Shown here in pieces: positions 9,372 through 17,671 of a stretch of 64,000 nt of DNA (position 1 is the stretch's first letter; the number at the start of each line of letters is the position of its first letter). Below the pieces are notes generated by a model, which made no database searches, was not told the DNA's origin, and saw nothing but the letters and a program-made list of their open reading frames with translations. The position numbers and the translations under genes are program-made. Location: NCBI RefSeq assembly GCF_017830045.1, contig NZ_JAEDXU010000002.1:186001-250000 (forward strand), in the 5' to 3' direction. The stretch is from Enterococcus larvae (lineage in GTDB: Bacteria > Bacillota > Bacilli > Lactobacillales > Enterococcaceae).

Positions 9372-10271
9372 ATGGGCAAGTTAGCAATCATCAGTGATTT
9401 ACACGTAGATATCAATCAGTTGGGAGAACCCGAGTTGCTTCAGCTGGTTGAGGTATTGAAGACAAAAGAAATTACTCATCTTCACTTAGCTGGAGATATC
9501 GCCAATCATGTGACACGACTACTGGAAACCACCAGTTTTATTCGCAGCCATCACATTCCGCTCACTTACAATTTTGGCAATCATGAAATGCCAAGCTTGT
9601 CTGATCCAGAGGATATCGAAGCCTATTCAGATGCTTATTTTTTGAATCAGCAGTTCATTGAATTGAATGAACGAGTGGTATTATTGGCATTCAACGGCTG
9701 GTACGACTATAGCTTTTCCGATGAAACAGACATTAATAAAATCATTGCTGCAAAAAATCTTTACTGGTACGACCGGTTTATTCATAGAGGAGCAGCAGAT
9801 CCTGCGGTAAATCAAGCCATCCTTGATAAACTGAGAGGTGTATTGGATCGCTTGCAGGAAGCAGATAAGCAGTTGATTATTGCGACGCACTTTGTACCAA
9901 AGCAGGCATTTATTGTTTATCAACAGGGGAAATATGCTCGATGGAATGAGTTGAATGCCTTTTTGGGCTCTGAAAAAACTGGTGCTTTACTGGATCATTA
10001 TTCTAACATCCAGCAGGTTGTATTTGGTCATACACATCGAAGGTTTGATGAGCAGAAAATCAATGGAACAACATATAGCTGCCGTCCTTTCGGTTATTAT
10101 TTTGAATGGCAGCTGACACGTGAGTTTGTATTAAGTCAAGGACTTGCAGAAGTGTTCAATCCTATGAAGGCCAGAGGATTGTTGAAGAAGCATCGCGAAG
10201 CGTTTCAGGAATTTCGGTCGAAGCATTTGAAGGAAGAGTTTTCAAGAGGGATGACGATCATTGACTATTAG
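9372..10271 (+). CDS. metallophosphoesterase
   Basis: Calcineurin-like phosphoesterase of 299 residues with all metal-binding blocks in order: SDLHVD (D/H), GDIANH, FGNHEM, THFVPK and GHTHRR. Likely hydrolyses a phosphomonoester or phosphodiester; substrate not predictable. ATG at 9372 is chosen because GGAGG sits 9 nt upstream and the D-x-H motif starts near residue 8. A longer frame from 9267 has no supporting RBS. Confidence 0.88.
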   Translation: MGKLAIISDLHVDINQLGEPELLQLVEVLKTKEITHLHLAGDIANHVTRLLETTSFIRSHHIPLTYNFGNHEMPSLSDPEDIEAYSDAYFLNQQFIELNERVVLLAFNGWYDYSFSDETDINKIIAAKNLYWYDRFIHRGAADPAVNQAILDKLRGVLDRLQEADKQLIIATHFVPKQAFIVYQQGKYARWNELNAFLGSEKTGALLDHYSNIQQVVFGHTHRRFDEQKINGTTYSCRPFGYYFEWQLTREFVLSQGLAEVFNPMKARGLLKKHREAFQEFRSKHLKEEFSRGMTIIDY

Positions 10272-10353
10272 CTGAGAACAGCTAATAGGGTGCGTCTACT
10301 GAAGCATAAATCGGCGGATATTCTGATTTTTTTAGGGTGTCAAGAAAAAACTC

Positions 10354-10382
10354 TTTACAGCTTATGATTAATCTGGTAAACT
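10354..10382 (+). promoter_or_regulatory. rpsP promoter
   Basis: TTTACA (10354-10359), 17-nt spacer, TAAACT (10377-10382), 40 nt before the S16 start. Confidence 0.65.
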
Positions 10383-10421
10383 AGCATTTGTGATTAAGTT
10401 ATATGGAGGTGTAATTAAAAA

Positions 10422-10697
10422 ATGGCAGTTAAAATTCGTTTAAAACGTATGGGTTCTAAGAAGAAACCTTTTTACCGTATTGTAGTAGCTGATTCACGTT
10501 CTCCTCGTGATGGACGTTTCATCGAAACTGTAGGAACTTACAATCCTTTGAAAGATCCTGCAGAAGTAGTTTTAAAAGAAGATTTAGTGTTGAACTGGTT
10601 GTCTAAAGGTGCTCAGCCTTCTGATACTGTTCGTAACATCCTTTCAAAAGAAGGCTTGATGCAAAAACATCATGAAGCTAAATTCGTAAAGAAATAG
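10422..10697 (+). CDS. rpsP: 30S ribosomal protein S16
   Basis: A 91-residue protein with the unmistakable S16 N-terminus ([22 protein letters not shown]). Small-subunit assembly protein. GGAGGT precedes the ATG. First gene of a short operon with khpA, the order usual in Firmicutes. Codon use is that of a highly expressed gene. Confidence 0.98.
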   Translation: MAVKIRLKRMGSKKKPFYRIVVADSRSPRDGRFIETVGTYNPLKDPAEVVLKEDLVLNWLSKGAQPSDTVRNILSKEGLMQKHHEAKFVKK

Positions 10698-10708
10698 GGT
10701 GATTGATT

Positions 10709-10954
10709 ATGACTGATGTAAAAGAGTTAGTATTGACGATTGTTCGTCCGTTAGTTAGTCATCCGGAGGCTGTTTCTTTGGAAATCGAAGAATCTGACAG
10801 CTTCCTAGAATATAATTTGACTGTGTCGCAGGAAGATATTGGACGTGTCATTGGAAAACAAGGTCGAGTTGCGAAAGCTATTCGAACAATTGTCTACAGT
10901 GTACGCACAGATGGACCTAAAAAAGTTCGTTTGAATATCCTTGATGGACAATAG
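10709..10954 (+). CDS. khpA: KH-domain RNA-binding protein KhpA
   Basis: An 81-residue single KH domain with the GxxG loop in IGRVIGKQGRVAKAIRTIV. KhpA forms an RNA-binding complex with KhpB in Firmicutes and affects cell division and elongation. ATG at 10709 has AGGGTGA upstream; an in-frame ATG two codons earlier is less well placed. It lies 11 nt after rpsP, as in related genomes. Confidence 0.93.
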   Translation: MTDVKELVLTIVRPLVSHPEAVSLEIEESDSFLEYNLTVSQEDIGRVIGKQGRVAKAIRTIVYSVRTDGPKKVRLNILDGQ

Positions 10955-10960
10955 AAGAAT

Positions 10961-10999
10961 TCAAAGCCGGCAAAACAATTGTTTTGCTGGCTTTTTCTG
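10961..10999 (+). terminator. rpsP-khpA terminator
   Basis: AAGCCGGCAAAACAA / TTGTTTTGCTGGCTT stem followed by TTTTT. Confidence 0.85.
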
Positions 11000-11042
11000 T
11001 CTAATTTGGCAATAATTGAAGTATTAGAGGAGGGGAACATAG

Positions 11043-11594
11043 ATGGAGATGGAAATTCGTACATATAAACAACAATTAATAACGGGATTGACAAGCTATT
11101 TCCAGCAGAGCGAACTGCGTGAGGGCTCAGTATTTGTATTAGGCTGCAGCACCAGTGAAATCGTTGGCGAGAGGATTGGAAGCCACTCCACTTTAGCTGT
11201 TGGCGAACTGGTGGTTGCTGAGTTATTGGAAATGCTGAATAATAGAGCGTTGTTTTTAGCTGTTCAAGGATGTGAACATATAAATAGAGCCTTGGTGATT
11301 GAGCGTGAGGCAGCAGTTGCTTACGGATTTGAAATCGTGACAGTTATTCCTTCGTTACAAGCTGGTGGCGCTGCAGCGACAGCAGCCTATCGATTATTTA
11401 GAGATCCGGTTGTGGTAGAACATATCGTTGCAGCAGGCGGCATAGACATTGGGGATACGTCTATAGGCATGCATGTAAAGCATGTGCAAATACCTGTCAG
11501 AACTACAGTTAAGGAAATTGGAGCAGCCCACACAACATATTTAAAGTCCAGACCTAAACTGATTGGCGGACCTCGAGCAGTGTATGAATCATAA
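11043..11594 (+). CDS. UPF0340 family protein (YwlG-like)
   Basis: A 183-residue cytoplasmic protein recognised as the UPF0340/YwlG (TIGR01440) family: GCSTSEIVGERIGSHS near residue 35 and AVQGCEHINRALVIERE near 80. Family function is not established. Start ATG follows AGGAGGGG. Followed by a long hairpin terminator. Confidence 0.87.
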   Translation: MEMEIRTYKQQLITGLTSYFQQSELREGSVFVLGCSTSEIVGERIGSHSTLAVGELVVAELLEMLNNRALFLAVQGCEHINRALVIEREAAVAYGFEIVTVIPSLQAGGAAATAAYRLFRDPVVVEHIVAAGGIDIGDTSIGMHVKHVQIPVRTTVKEIGAAHTTYLKSRPKLIGGPRAVYES

Positions 11595-11649
11595 TCGAGA
11601 ACTGGAAGAGTTGCTAGTAAGCAGCATAGAAAAAAGCCTGAAGAACATG

Positions 11650-11714
11650 ACCCTGCTCATAAGATGATATTGAATCATCCTATGAGCAGGATTCGGTTCT
11701 CCAGACTTCTTTTT
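11650..11714. terminator. bidirectional terminator
   Basis: Inverted repeat CCTGCTCATAAGATGAT / ATCATCCTATGAGCAGG between convergent genes, with an outer partly complementary flank (AAGCCTGAAGAAC against GTTCTCCAGACTT) and a T-run. Confidence 0.7.
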
Positions 11715-11725
11715 ATTTCCGGTAA

Positions 11726-12064
11726 TCATCTTTTTCTGAATACCTTGATGTCAAAAATTGAAGAGTCAAAGGTGATCTCAGCCTCATCGATCATCAGTCC
11801 AAGGAGATGATAGTCTTCTTCTTCATGGTGGGTAATTCCCAAAAGCTCATCATAATAGGACTCGATGCTTGGATCTCTTGGTGTATTCAAAAGCTCCAGT
11901 AAATGAAGAACATCAGTTGGTTCTTCATCGATTTTTCCCTGCATTTCAATATAGAATCCTTCGTCAGTAAAGTCCAAACCGATTCGGATATCCTCTATAT
12001 CATTGGAAAAGAAGTAGGTCAGCAGTTCGTCAATAATTCTTTTTGCTTTTTCTCTTTCCTGCAT
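11726..12064 (-). CDS. conserved hypothetical acidic protein
   Basis: A 112-residue soluble, acidic protein that I do not recognise. It is predicted to be mixed alpha/beta and has a basic tail (DIKVFRKR). Its start overlaps the end of the DUF1576 membrane gene by 35 bp, so the two are translationally coupled and probably work together. Confidence 0.7.
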   Translation of the reverse strand: MQEREKAKRIIDELLTYFFSNDIEDIRIGLDFTDEGFYIEMQGKIDEEPTDVLHLLELLNTPRDPSIESYYDELLGITHHEEEDYHLLGLMIDEAEITFDSSIFDIKVFRKR

Positions 12065-13370
12065 TCTGTTTCACCTTTCTAATTTGAAAAATATTATCAA
12101 GCAGCGGTACCATGATCGCTGCAACAAAACCTGTAGAAAATCCATTATTGTATAGATTCAAACCGCCATGTAAAAAATTGACGTTTGTTACAAGTGCCAT
12201 ATGGAAAAAACCGGCAATCAGTCCATAGAATGGTCCATAGAACCCTGCAATAGGCGCCAAGCTGGTACCGAAAATACCTGCTGTGATCACAACCGTTTGA
12301 TCAACCTGAAAAACAGAGGATAGCTTAGCTGTAAAGAAAACGCCAATCAATATTGGAAGGCTGTTTAATGGATGGTTACCAAAGGCACTGAATCCAACAG
12401 CGCAAAAGATTGCTCCAATGATTGGTCCGTTCAGCGTTCCGTTGCTGATTAGTACATAAAGAACAAGTAAATAGCCCATCATAGCCATATTCATCAGAGT
12501 CGGTCCAACCGACGTGATTGAAATGAAGTCAGTAACCAGTTTTCCTGAGGCTTTACTGATGGCTTTCAATCCTTTGAAAGAAAAATGATTTAAAATAAAG
12601 CCTGTACAGAACATTAGTGTAAACAGAAACAGTAGGAAAATCAATAGCTTTCCGTTTGCCGATGTAGAAACGATATACTGAATGTCCACTTGCTTGTCAA
12701 ACATTCTAAGACAGCTTGTAAACAACATGGCAACCAAGCCAGCCGTAAAACCGATGTTGTAAAGGGAAAAGCCTTGATGGAAAATCAGCACATGAGATGC
12801 TAACGGTGGTAAAATGATCCCCATAAAAATCCCTATCGCATAGCTTAGCGGAATTCCGATTATCAACGGTAATGATAGTCCAAAAGTGATGTAGCTGACG
12901 ACTGGAGAGAGTGCGCTGCCGAACAAACTGACAACTATAACGGAAGAAAAAGGCTTTTTTGAGATTCTGGAGTAAATCAATCCTCCTATAATGATCGGAA
13001 TGGAATTATAAAGATTTTTCCCAAAGAAAGAGCAGCCTGAAACAGTAAAGAGTGCGGCGATAACAGGTCCAGTAATCAACAGCTTGTGTCTTTTTGTCAG
13101 CAGCACACTAAGTAAGGTCAGTACACCACTATTAAAGAAAGCGCTGTTAAAGGAACCCAATTGAATATAGTCAGTCAACAGATGACTAGGTGAAGTCAAA
13201 ATATTGAGTGTTCCGGTTATTAATTGGGGAATCGATCCACTAAAAAGCCCGATAAAAATAAGTAAAAGTGAATAAGAAATGAGAAGAATATAAGACAGGC
13301 GGCCGTTCTTTTCTCGAAACTTTTCTTTTTCTGTATGGAGTAGTGTAATACTCTCGTTTTTTATTTCCAA
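12030..13370 (-). CDS. DUF1576 family membrane protein
   Basis: A 446-residue polytopic membrane protein with about 12 hydrophobic segments arranged as two similar halves: FHQGFSLYNIGFTAGLVAMLF in the first resembles LHGGLNLYNNGFSTGFVAAIM in the second. This matches the DUF1576 family, whose function is unknown but which looks like a transporter. TTG start at 13370 with AGGGGGG upstream. Divergent from a TetR regulator, which may control it together with the overlapping 112-residue protein. Confidence 0.8.
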   Translation of the reverse strand: MEIKNESITLLHTEKEKFREKNGRLSYILLISYSLLLIFIGLFSGSIPQLITGTLNILTSPSHLLTDYIQLGSFNSAFFNSGVLTLLSVLLTKRHKLLITGPVIAALFTVSGCSFFGKNLYNSIPIIIGGLIYSRISKKPFSSVIVVSLFGSALSPVVSYITFGLSLPLIIGIPLSYAIGIFMGIILPPLASHVLIFHQGFSLYNIGFTAGLVAMLFTSCLRMFDKQVDIQYIVSTSANGKLLIFLLFLFTLMFCTGFILNHFSFKGLKAISKASGKLVTDFISITSVGPTLMNMAMMGYLLVLYVLISNGTLNGPIIGAIFCAVGFSAFGNHPLNSLPILIGVFFTAKLSSVFQVDQTVVITAGIFGTSLAPIAGFYGPFYGLIAGFFHMALVTNVNFLHGGLNLYNNGFSTGFVAAIMVPLLDNIFQIRKVKQNAGKRKSKKNY

Positions 13371-13397
13371 AAAATCCCCCCTTAAAATAAGCTTATA

Positions 13398-13418
13398 CTG
13401 TTAATATACCTATAACAG
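13398..13418. promoter_or_regulatory. candidate TetR operator
   Basis: CTGTTA - 9 nt - TAACAG dyad between the divergent DUF1576 and TetR-type genes, about 28 bp from the DUF1576 start. Candidate binding site, by inference. Confidence 0.35.
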
Positions 13419-13566
13419 GTAAGCAGGGTCAATAAGAATTATCCAAATTATCATGTTTTTTAATGATTTTCACAATTATTGAGAGAACGATGAGGAAAGA
13501 ACAGTGTAAAATGGAAGTATACGAACGTCAGGGGATGGATAACTCTATAACCAGAAAGGACACAAA

Positions 13567-14115
13567 ATGGTAAGAAGAAAAGTATATACAAAAGACCAGA
13601 TTTTGAAGGCATCATACAACATCATCTTGAGAGAAGGCTTTTCGGGAATCACAGCAAGGAATGTTGCTGATAAAATGGGGATTTCTACACAGCCGATCTA
13701 TTTGGAATTCAAGAACATGGAAGACTTGAAGGTTTCTTTATTACTTCAGATTTATGGCGAGCTGGAGAATCATTACTACAGCAGACAAGCCACAGGAGAT
13801 CCGGTTATTGACATGGGATTGAATGTTGTTGAACTTGCAAAAAAAGATCGTAGACTGTTTATGTATTTATATATTGATTCTCATGGCTATGGGGACATGC
13901 TGCGAAAGCTGTCTTATGAAAAGTTGGAGAAGCAGACACAGCTGTCTGAGAAGTATCAGGAACTTTCAGAAGAGATATTGGCAGATATCTATGAAAAAAT
14001 CTGGATCACAGCAGCGGGGATAGCTACGCTGTTGGCAACGGATGCCATAATGATGACGGATCAGGAAATAAGCGAAGCGTTGAAAGAATCGATTCAAAAG
14101 TACTCATTCTCATGA
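13567..14115 (+). CDS. TetR/AcrR family transcriptional regulator
   Basis: A 182-residue protein with an N-terminal TetR helix-turn-helix (ILREGFSGITARNVADKMGISTQPIYLEFKNMEDL, about residues 19-53) and a helical ligand-binding C-terminal domain. Divergent from the DUF1576 operon, its likely target. RBS AAAGGA, 7 nt before ATG. Confidence 0.88.
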   Translation: MVRRKVYTKDQILKASYNIILREGFSGITARNVADKMGISTQPIYLEFKNMEDLKVSLLLQIYGELENHYYSRQATGDPVIDMGLNVVELAKKDRRLFMYLYIDSHGYGDMLRKLSYEKLEKQTQLSEKYQELSEEILADIYEKIWITAAGIATLLATDAIMMTDQEISEALKESIQKYSFS

Positions 14116-14127
14116 GTGTTGACCTAC

Positions 14128-14180
14128 TATTGACTGTTTCAGATTGTTTCAAGCTGATCCAGTCAGTAGTATTTTTTATA
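14128..14180 (+). terminator. terminator after the TetR gene
   Basis: CTACTATTGACTG / CAGTCAGTAG inverted repeat followed by TATTTTTTAT. Confidence 0.75.
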
Positions 14181-14205
14181 ACATAGGTAAAGAGGAGGCG
14201 TTGGA

Positions 14206-14697
14206 GTGAAAACGATGACAGAAAAAACCTTGATTGAAATCAACGATTTTTGCCAAAAAAAGACCGAAACTCATGTGAAGCCAATGTATGGTGTCAGAGA
14301 GAGTAGCGGGTTGGCAAGTATCGCTGTTTCTGTTGACCAGAATGTTTTTGGTGTAGCCGTCTATCCAACAGTATTTAGTAAAGCTGCTTTTCTATGGCGG
14401 TCGATCACTAATTATCATTGCTTTTATAATGGAAACAAACGAACAGGAATAGTTACTGCCTACGTATATTTAATGATGAACGGGTTTCGAGTAGCTATTG
14501 AGGAGCCGCTGTTTTATGATGCTGCACTACGTATTGCAGCTGGGCAAATGGGGGATGAGGCAATTGAGAATCTTTTGGAAAAATCAGCCCAGCCAGACAA
14601 TAGCGGGATTGATAAAAGCCTTATTGATATTTTAGAGAAAAGCTATATAGATACGCCTCAGTTGAAAAAGCTGGTTGAACAACTTTCCTTAACTTAA
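14206..14697 (+). CDS. Doc-like Fic-domain protein
   Basis: A 163-residue protein with the Fic active-site motif written HCFYNGNKRTG (about residues 68-78), which is closer to Doc toxins (H-x-F-x-x-x-NKRT) than to AMP-transferring Fic proteins (GNGR). Doc enzymes phosphorylate EF-Tu. No Phd-like antitoxin gene is adjacent, and no inhibitory helix motif is evident at its N-terminus. Start taken as GTG at 14206 because GAGGAGG is 7 nt upstream; the ATG at 14215 is too far away. Confidence 0.75.
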   Translation: MKTMTEKTLIEINDFCQKKTETHVKPMYGVRESSGLASIAVSVDQNVFGVAVYPTVFSKAAFLWRSITNYHCFYNGNKRTGIVTAYVYLMMNGFRVAIEEPLFYDAALRIAAGQMGDEAIENLLEKSAQPDNSGIDKSLIDILEKSYIDTPQLKKLVEQLSLT

Positions 14698-14707
14698 AGA
14701 TGAAAAC

Positions 14708-14757
14708 AAGAGTGTGTGATAGAAGGCTGGTAAGCTTCTATCACACACTCTCTTTTA
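14708..14757. terminator. bidirectional terminator
   Basis: GAGTGTGTGATAGAAGC / GCTTCTATCACACACTC stem with T-run, between the convergent Doc-like and cyclophilin genes. Confidence 0.85.
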
Positions 14758-14761
14758 TTGA

Positions 14762-15505
14762 TTATTTTGCTTCTTGCAAAATATTGATTTTCTCAATTTT
14801 GATATCTTCTTTTGGTTTGTCGCTGTCATCTGTTTCTGCAGCGGCAATTTTATCTACTACATCCATTCCCTTGATTACTTGTCCAAAGACAGTGTGAGCA
14901 CCATCTAAATGAGGTGTACCACCATTTTTGTAGGCATCAATAATATCCATTGGGTACTCATTTTTCAAAAGGCCGTCAGACATATCATCCGTGTTTTGAA
15001 CGATGAAAAATTGGCTGCCGTTTGTTCCCGGTCCGGCGTTCGCCATTGAAAGAGCACCACGAAGGTTATATAGCTGATTACTGATTTCATCTTCAAACGG
15101 CTCTCCCCAGATGCTTTCGCCGCCAGTCCCATTGCCTTCAGGATCGCCGCCTTGAATCATGAAATTGTCGATGACGCGGTGGAAGGCTAAGCCGTCATAA
15201 TAACCGTCTTTTGCATGAGTGATAAAGTTTTCCACTGTTTTTGGTGCAATTTCAGGAAACAGCTTGATTTCAATCGATCCCTCTGTTGTGACCATTTCAA
15301 TCAAGTCCTCATTATCAGCGACTTCTGTTGATAGCTGAGGAAGCTCTAATGCATTTAGGTCAACAGACTCTTCAGTTGTTGATTTGGAAGTATCTGCTGA
15401 TTTAGAGGAACTGCCTTCTGTTTTTGTGTTATCTCCACATGCCGCAAGCAAAACTACAGCAGCAGAAAGCGCGAAAATAGATGTTCCGAATTTTTTTAAT
15501 TTCAT
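14762..15505 (-). CDS. lipoprotein peptidyl-prolyl isomerase, cyclophilin type
   Basis: A 247-residue secreted lipoprotein. The signal peptide ends in the lipobox LAAC, giving lipidation at C22. A Thr/Ser-rich linker follows, then a cyclophilin domain from about residue 70 ([58 protein letters not shown]). It should assist folding of exported proteins at the outer face of the membrane. Catalytic Arg of FHRV and the SQFFI motif are intact. Monocistronic. Confidence 0.93.
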   Translation of the reverse strand: MKLKKFGTSIFALSAAVVLLAACGDNTKTEGSSSKSADTSKSTTEESVDLNALELPQLSTEVADNEDLIEMVTTEGSIEIKLFPEIAPKTVENFITHAKDGYYDGLAFHRVIDNFMIQGGDPEGNGTGGESIWGEPFEDEISNQLYNLRGALSMANAGPGTNGSQFFIVQNTDDMSDGLLKNEYPMDIIDAYKNGGTPHLDGAHTVFGQVIKGMDVVDKIAAAETDDSDKPKEDIKIEKINILQEAK

Positions 15506-15606
15506 ATAAATAATACGCTCCTTTGACTTTAATCATACCTATATATGATAACAAAACATTGGCTCGACTACTAGTCCATTTCTTAAAAAATAGAAAATGA
15601 AAGGTG

Positions 15607-15635
15607 TAGACCATTTTCGGGGGTTCTGTTATAAT
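15607..15635 (+). promoter_or_regulatory. promoter of the MupG-family gene
   Basis: TAGACC (15607-15612), 17-nt spacer, consensus TATAAT (15630-15635). Predicted start near 15642 gives a ~146-nt leader. Confidence 0.6.
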
Positions 15636-15643
15636 AAATTTGA

Positions 15644-15750
15644 CTATATATCAATCCTATTAATAAATGACAATTGCTGCTAATTGCTTTGCTGCATACT
15701 TTGTGCAAGGTTGCTTTTCGTGTAATGAATCTTTAATAGGATTCATATAG
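15644..15750 (+). ncRNA. structured 5' leader (candidate cis-regulatory RNA)
   Basis: The leader is closed by a long helix: CTATAT-atc-AATCCTATTAA (15644-15663) against TTAATAGGATT-c-ATATAG (15733-15750), 17 pairs with small bulges. Inside lie three short hairpins: CAATT/AATTG near 15670-15685, TGCA/TGCA near 15693-15707 and GCAA/TTGC near 15705-15714. The 15725-15746 dyad (ATGAATC/GATTCAT) could compete with the closing helix. It matches no riboswitch class I know. Confidence 0.4.
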
Positions 15751-15787
15751 ATTGTCAATAAAGACAGAAACTTAGGAGGCAATACGA

Positions 15788-16879
15788 ATGGGAAAATTAG
15801 GGATTTCTATTTATCCTGAACGTTCGACTTTTGAAAAAGATAAGGCTTATTTGGATCTTGCACACAAATACGGATACAAACGTGTATTTACCAGCTTGCT
15901 TCAAATCGAAGACGACAAAGAGAAAGTTCTTGCAGGATTTAAGCAGGTCGTAGATTATGCAAACAGCTTGGAAATGGAAGTTATGGTTGACATCAACCCT
16001 GCATTATTTACGCAATTGGACATTTCCTATGATGACTTATCATTTTTCCATGAAATGGGTGCTTATGGCGTCCGTCTTGATATCGGGTTTACAGGAAGCG
16101 AAGAAGCGAAGATGACAAGAAACCCATATGGTATCAAAATAGAAATCAACATGAGTACTGGAACAAGCTATGTTGACAACATTATGAGCTATTCTCCAAA
16201 TACCAATAATTTGCTGGGTTCTCATAACTTTTATCCACACCGCTATTCTGGTTTAGGCTACGACCACTTCGTTTATTGTTCAGAAAAGTTCAGAAAATAT
16301 AATATCAATACAATGGCTTTCGTTAACTCTCAGACAGCTGATTTTGGTCCTTGGCCTACATCTGATGGTCTTTGTTCGTTAGAAGATCACCGTGATTTGG
16401 AAATCGCAACACAGGTAAAACACCTTGTGTTGACTGGTTTGATCGATGATGTATTGATTGGAAATGCCTACGCTTCTGAAGAAGAGCTGAAGGCTATGGC
16501 TGATGCATTCAATGCTGACTATCCAACCCTAAAAGTAGATGTAGAAGGCGACATTACTGAAAATGAGCGCGTTTGTCTGTTTGACAACCTGCACAGTTAC
16601 CGTGGAGACCGCTCTGAATATATGCTGCGTTCAACGATGACTCGTGTATACTATAAAGACAAAGAGTTTCCGGCGCATGATACTCGTGACATGGTCAAAG
16701 GTGATGTATTGATCGATAACGTTGGTTACGGACAATACAAAGGGGAAACACAAATTGCTCTGAAAGAAATGAAAAACGACGGACGTGTAAACGTTGTTGG
16801 ACGAATTTCAGAAGATGAGCTTTTCCTTCTGGATTTCCTGCGTCCTTGGTCAAATTTCAAACTGATTGAAAATAAATAA
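15788..16879 (+). CDS. MupG/DUF871-family protein (6-phospho-N-acetylmuramidase-like)
   Basis: A 363-residue cytoplasmic protein recognised as DUF871: N-terminal TIM-barrel part starting LGISIYPERSTFEKDKAYLDLA and a C-terminal cyclophilin-like part (YRGDRSEYMLRSTM, GDVLIDNVGYGQYKGETQIAL). The S. aureus member MupG cleaves MurNAc-6P-GlcNAc during peptidoglycan recycling. Here no MurNAc PTS or murQ gene is adjacent, so the substrate is uncertain. RBS AGGAGG. Codon usage suggests good expression. Confidence 0.85.
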   Translation: MGKLGISIYPERSTFEKDKAYLDLAHKYGYKRVFTSLLQIEDDKEKVLAGFKQVVDYANSLEMEVMVDINPALFTQLDISYDDLSFFHEMGAYGVRLDIGFTGSEEAKMTRNPYGIKIEINMSTGTSYVDNIMSYSPNTNNLLGSHNFYPHRYSGLGYDHFVYCSEKFRKYNINTMAFVNSQTADFGPWPTSDGLCSLEDHRDLEIATQVKHLVLTGLIDDVLIGNAYASEEELKAMADAFNADYPTLKVDVEGDITENERVCLFDNLHSYRGDRSEYMLRSTMTRVYYKDKEFPAHDTRDMVKGDVLIDNVGYGQYKGETQIALKEMKNDGRVNVVGRISEDELFLLDFLRPWSNFKLIENK

Positions 16880-16883
16880 AGAA

Positions 16884-16924
16884 CGAATCCGGCTGTTCGA
16901 ATTATCTGATCAGCCGGTTTTTTA
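16884..16924 (+). terminator. terminator after the MupG-family gene
   Basis: AATCCGGCTG / CAGCCGGTT stem followed by TTTTTTA. Confidence 0.85.
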
Positions 16925-17023
16925 TGCTCTTTTCTGTGTTTCAGCTTTACGCCTTGAGAAAAAAAGACTTTTTTCGAGACAAGTGGTAAAATATACTGAT
17001 GACACTAAATGAGGTGATACAGG

Positions 17024-17656
17024 ATGGAAAAAGAACTGGCTGTTTTGATTTCCAAATTACAGGGAATCGCTCAAACTGGAAAAGAATACGCAAAAGATCC
17101 ATATGATCTGGAAAGGTATGAGGAGTTAACTCAGATTACCAGACAGCTGATCCAGCTGCTTTATTCTACTATGCCTGAAGAACAGCTGACCATCTATTTG
17201 TCAGAGGATGATGGCTATGCAACGCCTAAAGTGGATGTTCGAGCAGTGGTTTTTGATGAACAGGATCGCTTATTATTTGTTCAAGAAAAAAGTGATTCAA
17301 GCTGGGCATTGCCGGGTGGTTGGGCGGATATTGGGTACTCGCCAACAGAGATTGCAGAAAAAGAGACCTTTGAAGAAGCGGGGATCTACGTAAAAGCCGA
17401 TCGATTGATTGCCCTCAGAGATAAAGCCAAGCATGACTATCCGCCGGCGCTGATTTATACATATAAGCTTTTTATTTCTTGTTTATTTATAGAGGGCGAG
17501 CTGCAGGCTGGTTTAGAGACTTCAGATGCACGCTTCTTCTCAAGGCAGGAGATACAAATGCTTGCTCTTTCTGAGGAACGAAATATACTTGGAGATATAG
17601 AACTACTGTTTGAGGATCATTTCTCATCAGCAAAAGGCAAAGTGATTTGCGATTGA
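17024..17656 (+). CDS. NUDIX hydrolase
   Basis: A 210-residue protein with an N-terminal helical NUDIX-associated region (about 1-60) and a NUDIX domain. The box reads G-W-A-D-I-G-Y-S-P-T-E through KETFEEAGI (about 103-126); the usual Arg of REUxEE is Lys, and the metal-binding glutamates are present. It likely hydrolyses an X-linked nucleoside diphosphate such as ADP-ribose or a sugar nucleotide. RBS GAGGTGATACAGG. Confidence 0.87.
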   Translation: MEKELAVLISKLQGIAQTGKEYAKDPYDLERYEELTQITRQLIQLLYSTMPEEQLTIYLSEDDGYATPKVDVRAVVFDEQDRLLFVQEKSDSSWALPGGWADIGYSPTEIAEKETFEEAGIYVKADRLIALRDKAKHDYPPALIYTYKLFISCLFIEGELQAGLETSDARFFSRQEIQMLALSEERNILGDIELLFEDHFSSAKGKVICD

Positions 17657-17671
17657 TTATAGGAAGTGGAG

